From the NCBI GenBank assembly GCA_023818785.1, contig JAMWCO010000022.1, positions 1-14,271 on the forward strand: DNA of 14,271 nucleotides, read 5' to 3'. The translations under genes and the position numbers were made by a program. Below the pieces are notes generated by a model, which ran no database searches, was not told the origin of the DNA, and saw only the letters and a list, made by a program, of their open reading frames with translations. Shown here in pieces: positions 5,994 through 13,528 of the stretch (position 1 is the stretch's first letter; each line of letters opens with the position of its first letter). The stretch comes from Candidatus Omnitrophota bacterium (lineage in GTDB: Bacteria; Ratteibacteria; UBA8468; B48-G9; JAFGKM01).

Positions 5994-6089
5994 AGTTTAT
6001 GCTTTTCATTCTGACTTTAATAATGCCGAGAAAGGAGGTGAATAAAATAAAAAAGGCAAAAGTCAGAAATAAAAAGGAAAGCATAAACT
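5994..6089 (+). promoter_or_regulatory. Structured 5' leader with a Shine-Dalgarno in its loop
   Basis: Nested inverted repeats fold the transcript into one long hairpin. The outer stem is 5994-6007 with 6076-6089 (AGTTTATGCTTTTC/GGAAAGCATAAACT, one G-U). The middle stem is TTCTGACTTT (6009-6018) with AAAGTCAGAA (6059-6068). The inner stem is TGCC/GGCA (6024-6027 with 6055-6058). The apical loop holds AAGGAGGTGA (6032-6041), a full-length match to the 16S anti-Shine-Dalgarno. About 8 bases later, where a start codon would stand, is ATA rather than ATG. It matches no riboswitch class I recognise. Likely roles are mRNA stabilisation by the 5' hairpin and a bound 30S subunit, or regulation of the porin downstream. 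Confidence 0.6.
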
Positions 6090-6102
6090 GAAAAAGTTAA
6101 AA

Positions 6103-6117
6103 ATCCGGAAAACGGAT
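6103..6117 (+). promoter_or_regulatory. Small hairpin before the porin ribosome binding site
   Basis: ATCCG-GAAAA-CGGAT forms a 5-bp stem with a 5-base loop, 16 bases before the AAGGAGG. It lacks a T-run, so it is not a terminator. It may isolate the ribosome binding site from the large leader hairpin. Confidence 0.4.
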
Positions 6118-6133
6118 AATTATATAGATAAAA

Positions 6134-6140
6134 AAGGAGG
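6134..6140 (+). promoter_or_regulatory. Ribosome binding site of the porin gene
   Basis: AAGGAGG with 8 bases to the ATG at 6149. It supports this start over the out-of-frame ATG at 6142. It is the second strong Shine-Dalgarno in the transcript; the first, in the leader loop, has no ATG. Confidence 0.75.
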
Positions 6141-6148
6141 AATGAAAA

Positions 6149-7420
6149 ATGAAAAGTATATTAAAAATTATGGTGGCTGTCTTCACTATAACTTTAATTT
6201 CAACAGGATTTTCTGCTGTTGAAAATGTTAAAGTTGGTGGAGACATTGCTATCTATGGTATTTTAAGAGGCGACTATTATATAGATGAGGGGAATGAAGA
6301 TTTACATTTCTTTCAGACACATGCAAGGGTTTATGTTTCTGCTGATTTATCTGACAATGTTTCAACAATGATTAGAATAATTAATGAAAGAGATTGGGGA
6401 ACAGAAGATTACTACTCCTACAACAACTACTACTACTACGATAGAGAAATTGACCTTGACCTTGCTTATATTAAAGTTACAGACCTTCTTGCTCCAGGAC
6501 TTATTTTAACAGTTGGAAGACAAGAAATTGAACTTGGAGAAGGTCTTGTAGTAGGAAGTAGATTTAATGCATATGCATATGATGATACAGTTCTTATAGC
6601 TGCAAGAGACCTTGGATTAAGGAAGGCATTTGATGCTATTAGATTAGATTATTCAGCAACAACTGCTCCTTTAAATCTAACTGCATTCTACAGTAAAATA
6701 TACGAAGCATTTATAGATGACCAAGGTGAAAAGACCCTTTACGGATTAAATATTGGAACTAAGGTTGCTGAAATATTAAATTTAGATGTATATTATGTAA
6801 GGAGAGCGATAGATAGTGTTTCAGAAGATACACTTGATACAGCAGGAATAAGGATTGTTTCAGGAGTTCCAGCAGTTGAAGGACTTACTTTGAAAGGAGA
6901 ATATGCAAAACAATTTGGAGATAATGGAACAAATGATTATGATGGTTCAGCATTACTTCTTGGTGCAGAATATAAATTTGCAGCAAATATGGAACCAAAA
7001 ATTAAAGTAAATTATGTATTGTTAACTGGTGATGATAATCCTGCTGGAGATATTGAAAGTTGGCAGATGGTATATCCATCAAATATTGGTTCAAGAATTG
7101 GTCCTCTTCTTTATGCATATTCTGCTTATAATAATCTTTCATCACTTTCATCAGAAAGCAACTTACAGGTTATAAATCTTGGATTTTCAATAAAACCTGT
7201 TGAAAAACTTTCAATTTCTCTTGATGGATATTTAACAGAACTTGATGAAGGAACACCTAATGATATAGGAACAGAAATTTCTTTCTCAATTGATTATGCT
7301 TATACAGAGGACCTTTCTTTTGGACTTACTCTTGGAAAAATACTTGCAGATGATGTAATTGAATACTATGGTGGAGATGATGCTTGGCAGGCAATCGCTT
7401 CTATGAAAGTTTCTTTCTAA
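6149..7420 (+). CDS. Outer-membrane beta-barrel protein (porin / alginate-export-like)
   Basis: A 423-residue exported protein. A signal peptide is clear: MKSILK, a hydrophobic core VAVFTITLISTGF, and a likely cut after FSA. The mature chain alternates polar and hydrophobic residues in amphipathic strands, with aromatic and acidic turns, and ends ...ASMKVSF with the terminal Phe used by the outer-membrane assembly machinery. A segment around 120-140 (LTVGRQEIELGEGLVVGSR) resembles the GRQ-x-G region of alginate-export-type barrels. A tyrosine-rich stretch (about 91-100, YSYNNYYYYD) likely forms an external loop. Substrate unknown. Tandem consensus promoters, a structured leader and a strong terminator suggest high, separately controlled expression as a single-gene unit. 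The fucosidase gene downstream hints at glycan uptake, but that link is inference. Confidence 0.85.
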   Translation: MKSILKIMVAVFTITLISTGFSAVENVKVGGDIAIYGILRGDYYIDEGNEDLHFFQTHARVYVSADLSDNVSTMIRIINERDWGTEDYYSYNNYYYYDREIDLDLAYIKVTDLLAPGLILTVGRQEIELGEGLVVGSRFNAYAYDDTVLIAARDLGLRKAFDAIRLDYSATTAPLNLTAFYSKIYEAFIDDQGEKTLYGLNIGTKVAEILNLDVYYVRRAIDSVSEDTLDTAGIRIVSGVPAVEGLTLKGEYAKQFGDNGTNDYDGSALLLGAEYKFAANMEPKIKVNYVLLTGDDNPAGDIESWQMVYPSNIGSRIGPLLYAYSAYNNLSSLSSESNLQVINLGFSIKPVEKLSISLDGYLTELDEGTPNDIGTEISFSIDYAYTEDLSFGLTLGKILADDVIEYYGGDDAWQAIASMKVSF

Positions 7421-7437
7421 GATTTAGTTTCTTTTAC

Positions 7438-7470
7438 AACCCGGTTCGTGTTTGCGGACCGGGTTTTTTT
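7438..7470 (+). terminator. Intrinsic terminator after the porin gene
   Basis: An 11-bp stem AACCCGGTTCG (7438-7448) with CGGACCGGGTT (7455-7465), one G-U pair, 6-base loop, then a run of seven T. It is GC-rich and strong. The left arm equals the core of the palindrome at 5201-5215. Confidence 0.92.
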
Positions 7471-7499
7471 ATTTTAAAATAATAAAAAAGGGAGAAAAA

Positions 7500-8783
7500 A
7501 TGGAAGATGTAAGGAAAGGGAAAGGTGATTGGGAATGGTTTTATAAAGCAAGGTTTGGTCTTTTTATTCATTGGGGATTATATTCTCTTCCTGCAAGACA
7601 TGAATGGGTAAGAAATTATGAAGAAATTCCAAATGAAATTTATGATGAGAAATATTTTAAAAGATTTAATCCAGACCTTTATAATCCAGAAGAATGGGCA
7701 AATATTGCAAAGAAAGCAGGTATGAAATATGCAGTAATAACTACAAAACATCATGAAGGTTTTTGTCTCTGGAATTCAAAATTGACTGATTATAAAGCAA
7801 CAAATACACCAGCAAAAAGAGACCTTTTAAGAGAATTTGTAGATGCATTTAGAAAAGAAGGTTTTAGAATTGGTTTTTATTATTCTTTAATTGACTGGCA
7901 TCATCCAGATTTTACAATTGATAAACTCCATCCATTAAGAAACCATCCAGAAAAAGAAAAATTAAATAAAAATAGAGATATGTCAAAATATAGAGAGTAT
8001 TTGCATGGACAGATTAGAGAACTTTTAACTGAATTTGGTAAGATTGATATACTTTTTGCTGATTTTTCATATCCAGGAGAAGATGGTAAAGGAAAATATG
8101 ATTGGGATAGTGAAAACCTTGTTAAAATGATAAGAAAATTACAACCACATATTTTAATAAATGATCGTCTTGACCTTGAAGATGAATGGGATTTTAAAAC
8201 ACCAGAGCAAGTTGTTGCAGAAAGTTGGCCAGTAGTTGATGGTAAGAAAGTATTATGGGAATCATGTCAGACTTTTTCTGGCTCATGGGGTTATCACAGA
8301 GATGAAGCAACATGGAGAGAACCAGATGAAATAATAAAAACATTGATTGATTGTGTAAGTAAAGGTGGAAATTTAATTTTAAATGTCGGTCCTACTGCAA
8401 GAGGAGAATTTGATTATAGAGTAAGGGAGAGACTTGAAAAAATAGGTAACTGGATGTATTACCATTCACAAAGTATTTATAATTGCACAAAGGCACCAGA
8501 TGAATTTAAAACTCCTGATAATTGTAGATTAACATATAATCCTGAAAAAAGACGACTTTATGTCCATATATTTTCTTGGCCATATAAATTTTTATTTCTT
8601 TACGGAAAATCTTATAAAGAGAGAGTTGAATATGCACAACTTTTAAATGATGCAAGTGAAATTAAAATTGGCACAACAGAATGGTATGAAAAGCAACTTG
8701 GGAAAGCAGAAGGAATAGTTTTAAATTTACCTCCATTTAAACCAAAATTTGAAGTTCCTGTGATTGAATTGTTTTTAAAATAA
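7500..8783 (+). CDS. GH29 alpha-L-fucosidase-like glycoside hydrolase
   Basis: GH29 retaining enzymes release L-fucose or related sugars from glycans. The family signature is clear: FGLFIHWGLYSLP (19-31), AITTKHHEGFCLWNS-type residues around 79-93 (H84, H85), GFYYSLIDWHHP (125-136), and the strand with the likely nucleophile, KIDILFADFSYPG, where D188 is the best candidate. A late GGNLILNVGP (289-298) is also typical. At 427 residues it is the catalytic domain plus a short C-terminal beta part. There is no signal peptide, so it should act in the cytoplasm on imported oligosaccharides. The ATG at 7500 follows GGGAG; an upstream TTG at 7452 lies inside the terminator and was rejected. No promoter is visible between terminator and ATG, so expression may come from read-through. 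Confidence 0.92.
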   Translation: MEDVRKGKGDWEWFYKARFGLFIHWGLYSLPARHEWVRNYEEIPNEIYDEKYFKRFNPDLYNPEEWANIAKKAGMKYAVITTKHHEGFCLWNSKLTDYKATNTPAKRDLLREFVDAFRKEGFRIGFYYSLIDWHHPDFTIDKLHPLRNHPEKEKLNKNRDMSKYREYLHGQIRELLTEFGKIDILFADFSYPGEDGKGKYDWDSENLVKMIRKLQPHILINDRLDLEDEWDFKTPEQVVAESWPVVDGKKVLWESCQTFSGSWGYHRDEATWREPDEIIKTLIDCVSKGGNLILNVGPTARGEFDYRVRERLEKIGNWMYYHSQSIYNCTKAPDEFKTPDNCRLTYNPEKRRLYVHIFSWPYKFLFLYGKSYKERVEYAQLLNDASEIKIGTTEWYEKQLGKAEGIVLNLPPFKPKFEVPVIELFLK

Positions 8784-8820
8784 TTTCTTTCTATATGTAA
8801 CTCTTCAATATCTAATAATG

Positions 8821-8830
8821 CAAACGATTG
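8821..8830. promoter_or_regulatory. Candidate LacI-family operator
   Basis: CAAACGATTG is an imperfect palindrome around a central CG (CAA and TTG arms), the form bound by LacI/PurR-type regulators. It lies 12 bases before the -35 of the promoter that reads the adjacent LacI-family gene. A related half-site, CAAACG, recurs at 8879-8884 between the -10 and the start codon. Autoregulation is inference. Confidence 0.45.
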
Positions 8831-8842
8831 TTTTTAAAAAAC

Positions 8843-8871
8843 TTGAAAAAAATTTAAAATAAATTTATAAT
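8843..8871 (+). promoter_or_regulatory. Promoter of the lacI-kinase-aminotransferase operon
   Basis: TTGAAA (8843-8848) and TATAAT (8866-8871) with a 17-base spacer. The predicted start near 8878 leaves a leader of only about 8-14 bases. Confidence 0.7.
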
Positions 8872-8885
8872 AATTAAACAAACGG

Positions 8886-9887
8886 ATGAAAATGATTACA
8901 ATAAAAAGAATAGCAAGTGATTTAAAATTGGATATTTCAACAGTTTCAAGAGCATTAAGGGATGATGAAAAGATATCTGAGAAAACAAAAAAGAAAGTTA
9001 AAGAATATGCAAAAAAAGTTGGATATATTCCAAATATTTTTGCCTCCTATTTACCAAAAGGAAAAGCAAGTTTAATATCTTTAATCGTTCCAGACCTTAA
9101 GCATCCATATTATTCAGAAATTTTTACACAAATAGAAAAAAAATTAGGAGATAAAGGATATATTTTACAGTTATTTACTACAAGTTTTAATGAAAAAAAT
9201 TTTGAAAAAGTAATTGAGAAAAGTTTAAGTTTAAGAGTTTCGGGTTTAATAATTGCATATCATAAAATTGAGGATTTGGATATCCCTTTTGTTTTAATAG
9301 ACCAGGAGAAGATTGATGGATATGATAAGGTCTCTATTGATAATTTTTATGGAGCATATGAGGGAGTGAGTTATTTAATAAATATAGGTCATAAAAAAAT
9401 TGCATATATAACAGATATTTATACAACAAAGGAGAGAGAATATGGATATAGAAAAGCACTTAAAGATAATGGGATAGAGATAAATGAGAATTTAATTATA
9501 GTTAGAAATGGAAGATGTGAAGAGATTGGTTATAATGAAGGATTGAGATTATTATCAATGAAAATAAGACCAACTGCTATTTTTTGTGGAAATGATTTTG
9601 TAGGAATAGGTGTTTTAAAATCAGCAATCAAATTAAATATAAAAATACCTGACCAAGTTTCAATAATTGGATTTGATGATTTACCAATAACTTCTTATTT
9701 ACCAATACCATTAACTACTATAAGACAACCAATGGAAGAAATATCAAAATTTGCAATAGATATACTTTTCAAAAAAATGAATAATTCTGAAAAAAAGTTT
9801 CCAGCAAAAATAATAAAACCACAACTTATAATAAGAGACTCAACTGCACCAATTTATAATAATGAAAAAAAGTATATTAGGAATTGA
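8886..9887 (+). CDS. LacI-family transcriptional regulator
   Basis: A 333-residue regulator. The DNA-binding helix-turn-helix is ITIKRIASDLKLDISTVSRA (4-23), followed by the hinge around VGYIPNIFASYLPKGKAS (45-62), which inserts into the operator minor groove. A periplasmic-binding-protein-like sensor domain fills the rest, with typical SLIVPDLKHPYYSEI (65-79), FCGNDFVGIGVL and SIIGFDDLP near 265. It should sense a sugar-like ligand or sugar phosphate, unidentified. The ATG at 8892 is an equally good start and gives the common family opening M-ITIKRIA; neither has a convincing Shine-Dalgarno. It lies first in an operon, overlaps the kinase gene by 26 bases, and has a candidate operator upstream, so it likely controls itself and the genes behind it. 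Confidence 0.93.
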   Translation: MKMITIKRIASDLKLDISTVSRALRDDEKISEKTKKKVKEYAKKVGYIPNIFASYLPKGKASLISLIVPDLKHPYYSEIFTQIEKKLGDKGYILQLFTTSFNEKNFEKVIEKSLSLRVSGLIIAYHKIEDLDIPFVLIDQEKIDGYDKVSIDNFYGAYEGVSYLINIGHKKIAYITDIYTTKEREYGYRKALKDNGIEINENLIIVRNGRCEEIGYNEGLRLLSMKIRPTAIFCGNDFVGIGVLKSAIKLNIKIPDQVSIIGFDDLPITSYLPIPLTTIRQPMEEISKFAIDILFKKMNNSEKKFPAKIIKPQLIIRDSTAPIYNNEKKYIRN

Positions 9888-10983
9888 TATTGGGACAACA
9901 AAGGTAAAATTTGGGATAATTAAAGATGGAGATATTTTATTGGAGAGATTTTTTATACTTCCTATAATAGAAAAAAAAGAAGTAGAACAAGATATTTTAT
10001 GGAAAAAAATTATCTATCTTTTAGATGAGATTTTCTATTTTTCTAAAAAAAAGAATATTGAAATTGAAAAAATAGGGATAACTTCTCAGGCACAGACATT
10101 TATTACAATTGATAAAAATTATAATTTTCTGACAAATTTTATTTTATGGAATGATATAAGAGCAAAAAAAGAAGGGGATATCCTTAATAAAGAATTTCCT
10201 AATTTTTATAAATTTTCTGGACTACATAAGTTTATTCCTGAATTAATGGTATGCAAAGTTTTATATTTAAAAAGAAATTTTCCCAAAATTTATAAATCTA
10301 TTTATAAATTTTTACTTTTAAATGAATGGTTAATTTTCAAACTGACTGGGAAATTTTTTGGAGATGACATCAATTTTGGTATGAGTGGTTTTTATAATAT
10401 AAGAGAAAAAAGATTTAATAAAGAAATTCTTGAATTTTTGTCAATTGAGAAAGATTCTTTTTCTGAAATATATCCTTGTGGGAAGCATTTTTCTTTTTTA
10501 AAAGAAGATTTTATTAAAAAATTTAATTTGAAAAATAAAGTTAAAGTTTATAGTTGTGGGAATGACCAGACAGTTTGTGCAATTGGTAGTGGAATAGATA
10601 AAAATAGTTGTGTTATAAATCTTGGAACTGCTTTTGTCTTTTATATTTTAATTGATGAATTTCCTGAAAAGATTGAAAAAAATCAAATATGTGGTATATT
10701 CCCTTTTGGGAATTATTTTTTATTAAAAGTAAATGGTGATTTTGGTAATTATGTTAAAAAGGGAATATGTAAGCAAGAGATTTTAAAATATTTCAAAAAA
10801 AATTTTAAAATTATAGAAAAGATAAAAAAGATTGAAAATTTTTATATTTCAGGTGGTTATGGTAAGAGATTTTTAAAGTTTATTGAAGAAAATTTTAAAA
10901 AAAATATTTTTTATATAGGTGCAAATACATCTTTTAAAGGAATAGAAAAAATAATAGGAGAAGAAAATGAAATATTGGGCTGA
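9862..10983 (+). CDS. FGGY-family carbohydrate kinase (short)
   Basis: Phosphorylates a sugar or polyol with ATP. Motifs: ILGIDIGTTKVKFGI (5-19, phosphate binding), GITSQAQTF (72-80), ILWNDIRA (94-101), CGNDQTVCAIGSG (232-244) with the likely catalytic base D235, and NLGTAFVF (253-260). At 373 residues it is roughly a quarter shorter than usual xylulokinase-type members of about 480-500 residues. The loss is in the C-terminal nucleotide-binding domain, where only a reduced YISGGYGKRF (328-337) remains. No frameshift is evident: the frame stays open and the end overlaps the aminotransferase by 17 bases. The gene is very Lys/Ile/Phe-rich and more AT-biased than its neighbours. Substrate unknown; context suggests a linear keto-acid or sugar made by the other enzymes here. 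Confidence 0.85.
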   Translation: MKKSILGIDIGTTKVKFGIIKDGDILLERFFILPIIEKKEVEQDILWKKIIYLLDEIFYFSKKKNIEIEKIGITSQAQTFITIDKNYNFLTNFILWNDIRAKKEGDILNKEFPNFYKFSGLHKFIPELMVCKVLYLKRNFPKIYKSIYKFLLLNEWLIFKLTGKFFGDDINFGMSGFYNIREKRFNKEILEFLSIEKDSFSEIYPCGKHFSFLKEDFIKKFNLKNKVKVYSCGNDQTVCAIGSGIDKNSCVINLGTAFVFYILIDEFPEKIEKNQICGIFPFGNYFLLKVNGDFGNYVKKGICKQEILKYFKKNFKIIEKIKKIENFYISGGYGKRFLKFIEENFKKNIFYIGANTSFKGIEKIIGEENEILG

Positions 10984-12313
10984 AATTGATATAAATAAAA
11001 TACCAGATATTAAAATTACTCCACCAGGACCTAAATCAAAACAATTTCATGAGAGAGCAAGCAAATATATGAAAGGATATTCTTCACAAGTTAAACTTTT
11101 TCCTGTTGTTTTTGAAAAAGGTTATGGTTATACATTAAAAGATGTTGATGGGAATACATATATTGATTTTTCTTCTGGAATATATGTTTCAAGTTTGGGT
11201 CACTGTCATCCTAAGGTAAGTGAGGCAATCTGTAAATATGCAAAAACACTTATGAATTGTCATGATTTTACAACTCCAATAAAAACATTATTACTTGAAA
11301 AACTTGCTTCTATTACACCTGGGGATTTAAATGGTATTCAGTTATATGATAGTGGAACAACAGCAGTAGAGGCAGGTTTAAGAGCAGCGAGAATGGTAAC
11401 AGGTAAATTAGAATTTATATCATTTCATAGAGATTTTCATGGAAAAACACTTGGAGCAATAAGTTTAGCAAGAATAGACAAAAGTTCAGGATTAAGAGCA
11501 TCTGGTTTTTTTCTTGTTCCGAGGTCTTATTGTTATAGATGTGTTTTTAAAATGGAATACCCTTCCTGTAATTTATATTGTGTTGATTATATTGAAGAGG
11601 TTATTAAAGAAGAAACAACTGGACAAGTAGCAGCAATTGTTCTTGAACCAATTCAGGGATGGGCTGGAAGTATTATTCCACCAGATGGCTGGATCCAAAA
11701 AATAAGAAAATTATGTGATAAATATGGTATTTTACTTTTTGCAGATGAAGTTTTAACTTGTATGGGAAGGACAGGGAAAATGTTTGCAATGGAGCATTAT
11801 AATACAATTCCTGATATAGTAACACTTGGTAAATCTTTTGGGAATGGTTTTCCTGTTACTGCAATGATTATAAGTGAAAAATATAAAGATGTTTTAGGCC
11901 AAATCTCTGCTTCAACAAGTTATGGAGGAAATCCTATGGCATGTGCAGCAGCACTTGCTTCAATTGAAGTTATTGAGGAAGAAAATTTATGTGAAAATGC
12001 AAAAGAGATTGGAGAATATATGTTTGAAATTTTGAAACAAATTAAAGAAAGGCACAAAATAGTTGGAGATGTAAGATGTATAGGATGTCTTGGTGGCATT
12101 GAACTTGTTAAAGATAGAAATACAAAAGAACCATTTTTAGAAGCAGGAATTCTTATTTATCAGAAAGCATTTAAAAAAGGACTTGCATGGGTTCCTGCTG
12201 GTCATATTTTACGACTTGCTCCTCCAATAATTATAACGAAAGAAGTTGCCAAAAAAGCGCTTAGTATAATAGAGGAGGCAATATATGAAACAGAAAAAGA
12301 ATTCGGATATTAG
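10967..12313 (+). CDS. Class III (PLP-dependent) aminotransferase
   Basis: Transfers an amino group between a terminal amine or amino sugar/acid and a keto acid. At 448 residues it is family length. PLP motifs: SGTTAVEAGLRAAR (129-142), HGKTLGAISL (158-167), LFADEVLTCMGRTG (257-270) with D260 contacting the pyridine nitrogen, and LGKSFGNGFPV (287-297) with the Schiff-base K289. A cysteine cluster (C189, C192, C201, C205 in CYRCVFKMEYPSCNLYC) resembles the CYRC segment seen in GabT-like subgroups. Relatives include 4-aminobutyrate, acetylornithine and glutamate-1-semialdehyde enzymes; the specificity here cannot be read from sequence. The context with kinase, dehydrogenase and creatininase-type hydrolase suggests a catabolic amino-sugar or aminocyclitol role rather than GABA use. 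It overlaps both neighbours (17 and 29 bases), so translation is likely coupled. Confidence 0.93.
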   Translation: MKYWAEIDINKIPDIKITPPGPKSKQFHERASKYMKGYSSQVKLFPVVFEKGYGYTLKDVDGNTYIDFSSGIYVSSLGHCHPKVSEAICKYAKTLMNCHDFTTPIKTLLLEKLASITPGDLNGIQLYDSGTTAVEAGLRAARMVTGKLEFISFHRDFHGKTLGAISLARIDKSSGLRASGFFLVPRSYCYRCVFKMEYPSCNLYCVDYIEEVIKEETTGQVAAIVLEPIQGWAGSIIPPDGWIQKIRKLCDKYGILLFADEVLTCMGRTGKMFAMEHYNTIPDIVTLGKSFGNGFPVTAMIISEKYKDVLGQISASTSYGGNPMACAAALASIEVIEEENLCENAKEIGEYMFEILKQIKERHKIVGDVRCIGCLGGIELVKDRNTKEPFLEAGILIYQKAFKKGLAWVPAGHILRLAPPIIITKEVAKKALSIIEEAIYETEKEFGY

Positions 12314-12788
12314 GAAGATTGATTGGGTAAAAAGGATTGAAATAAAAGATGAAGAAAAAAAGGGAAAAATTTTAAATAAAGCAAAAGGCGTAATAAAAAG
12401 ATGGGTGTTAAAAATGCCAGAGATATTTGAACCAATTATTCTTGATTTTGGATATAATGATTTTAAAAATATAGGTCATATTGAATTTATAATTGCAAAT
12501 CAAATAGAAGAGGGTTATTGTGGGAAATTTATATTTATGTTTACTGGACAAAGATGTCCAAAACATTTCCATAAGAAAAAACATGAAACATTTTTTGTAT
12601 TAAAAGGAGAAATTCTAATGGAAATTGATGGGAAAAAGGTTATTTTAAAACAAGGAGATATTTTACCTGTTGAAACAGGAGTTTCACATACTTTTAGAGC
12701 ATTAAAAAATTCACTTATAATTGAAGTAAGTCAACCATCAATAAAAAATGATAACTTTTTTAAAGATGAAAGAATAGGAGTAATATAA
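12285..12788 (+). CDS. Cupin-domain protein, possible sugar isomerase
   Basis: A 167-residue single-domain cupin. The first cupin motif is CPKHFHKKKHETFFVLKGE (91-109), with metal ligands H94, H96 and E101. The second is GDILPVETGVSHTF (124-137), with H135. The N-terminal portion is basic. The GQ-x-x-PxHxH-x-K-x-E pattern and the late EVS-P...DN-FF segment recall cupin sugar isomerases such as the D-lyxose isomerase group, but the spacing of His and Glu differs, so this is only suggestive. It is cytoplasmic. It overlaps the aminotransferase by 29 bases and touches the next gene by one base, so it belongs to the same pathway. It could act as an isomerase, an epimerase, or a metal-dependent oxygenase. 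Confidence 0.8.
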   Translation: MKQKKNSDIRKIDWVKRIEIKDEEKKGKILNKAKGVIKRWVLKMPEIFEPIILDFGYNDFKNIGHIEFIIANQIEEGYCGKFIFMFTGQRCPKHFHKKKHETFFVLKGEILMEIDGKKVILKQGDILPVETGVSHTFRALKNSLIIEVSQPSIKNDNFFKDERIGVI

Positions 12789-13528
12789 TGAAAAGAAAAT
12801 TTGAAGAAAATACTTATGAAGAATTGAAAGAAGCAATTTCAAAAAATGTAATTATTTTATTTCCTATTGGTCAAATAGAAGAACATGGTTTACACTTACC
12901 TTTAAAGACAGATGCTTTTATTGCTGAAAAGATATGTGAAAAGATATCTGAAATTTCAAAAATCCCTGTTATTATTATGCCATGTATTTATTATGGATAT
13001 TCAACAAAAGAAGTTAAAAGATGGCCTGGTTGTTCAGGAGTAGAAATAGAGACATTTATAAAATATGTTTATGATATATGTTTTTCTTTAATTGAAATGG
13101 GATTTAAAAAGATTGTAATTGTTAGTTCACATGGAAATCATACAGGTGCTCTTGAAGTAGTTGTAAGAAAGATCGCAGATAACTGTGGTGTATATATTGC
13201 TCTTACAGTTCCAAATATTATAGCAAAGGAAAAAATTAATAAAATACTTGAAATGGGGTGGCGAGGAAGTTGTCATGGCGGAGAATATGAAACAAGTTTA
13301 ATGCTTTATCTTGACCAAGAAAGTGTAAAAATGGAAAAAGCAACAGACAAAGATATTTTAAAAATAAATAAAAAGTTTTATCCAGGGAAGGCATTTATTT
13401 CAACATGGGGACTACAGAAAAGCAAAACAGGAATTTATGGAGCACCTAAATATGCCAGTAAAGAAAAAGGCAAAAAGTTATTTGATGTAATAGTGGAAGA
13501 ATATTTAGAATTTTTAAAAGAGTTTTAA
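12788..13528 (+). CDS. Creatininase-family metal-dependent hydrolase
   Basis: A 246-residue member of the creatininase superfamily. Motifs: PIGQIEEHGLHLPLKTD (26-42, E31-x-H33, H36, D42), VSSHGNHTGA (112-121) and GSCHGGEYETSLML (160-173); these hold the usual metal ligands. Family members cleave cyclic amides (creatinine), formamides, or carbon-carbon bonds in diketo-inositols (the IolN type in Thermotoga inositol breakdown). A neighbouring Gfo/Idh dehydrogenase and a kinase make the last role attractive, but it is inference. No signal peptide. It follows the cupin gene with a one-base overlap and the dehydrogenase starts right after its stop, so all three are one translational unit. Confidence 0.9.
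   Translation: MKRKFEENTYEELKEAISKNVIILFPIGQIEEHGLHLPLKTDAFIAEKICEKISEISKIPVIIMPCIYYGYSTKEVKRWPGCSGVEIETFIKYVYDICFSLIEMGFKKIVIVSSHGNHTGALEVVVRKIADNCGVYIALTVPNIIAKEKINKILEMGWRGSCHGGEYETSLMLYLDQESVKMEKATDKDILKINKKFYPGKAFISTWGLQKSKTGIYGAPKYASKEKGKKLFDVIVEEYLEFLKEF

Noticed and set aside
5994..6089. Known riboswitch or T-box in the porin leader
   Set aside because: I see no conserved core of a riboswitch class and no T-box sequence; the structure is a simple long hairpin with a Shine-Dalgarno loop.
7452..7499. Upstream TTG start for the GH29 gene
   Set aside because: It lies in the terminator hairpin and T-run, adds 16 residues with no family match, and the ATG at 7500 has a GGGAG ahead of it.
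8830..8842. Terminator after the GH29 gene (GTTTTTAAAAAAC)
   Set aside because: Only an A/T stem with no GC and no clear loop; more likely part of the upstream promoter region.
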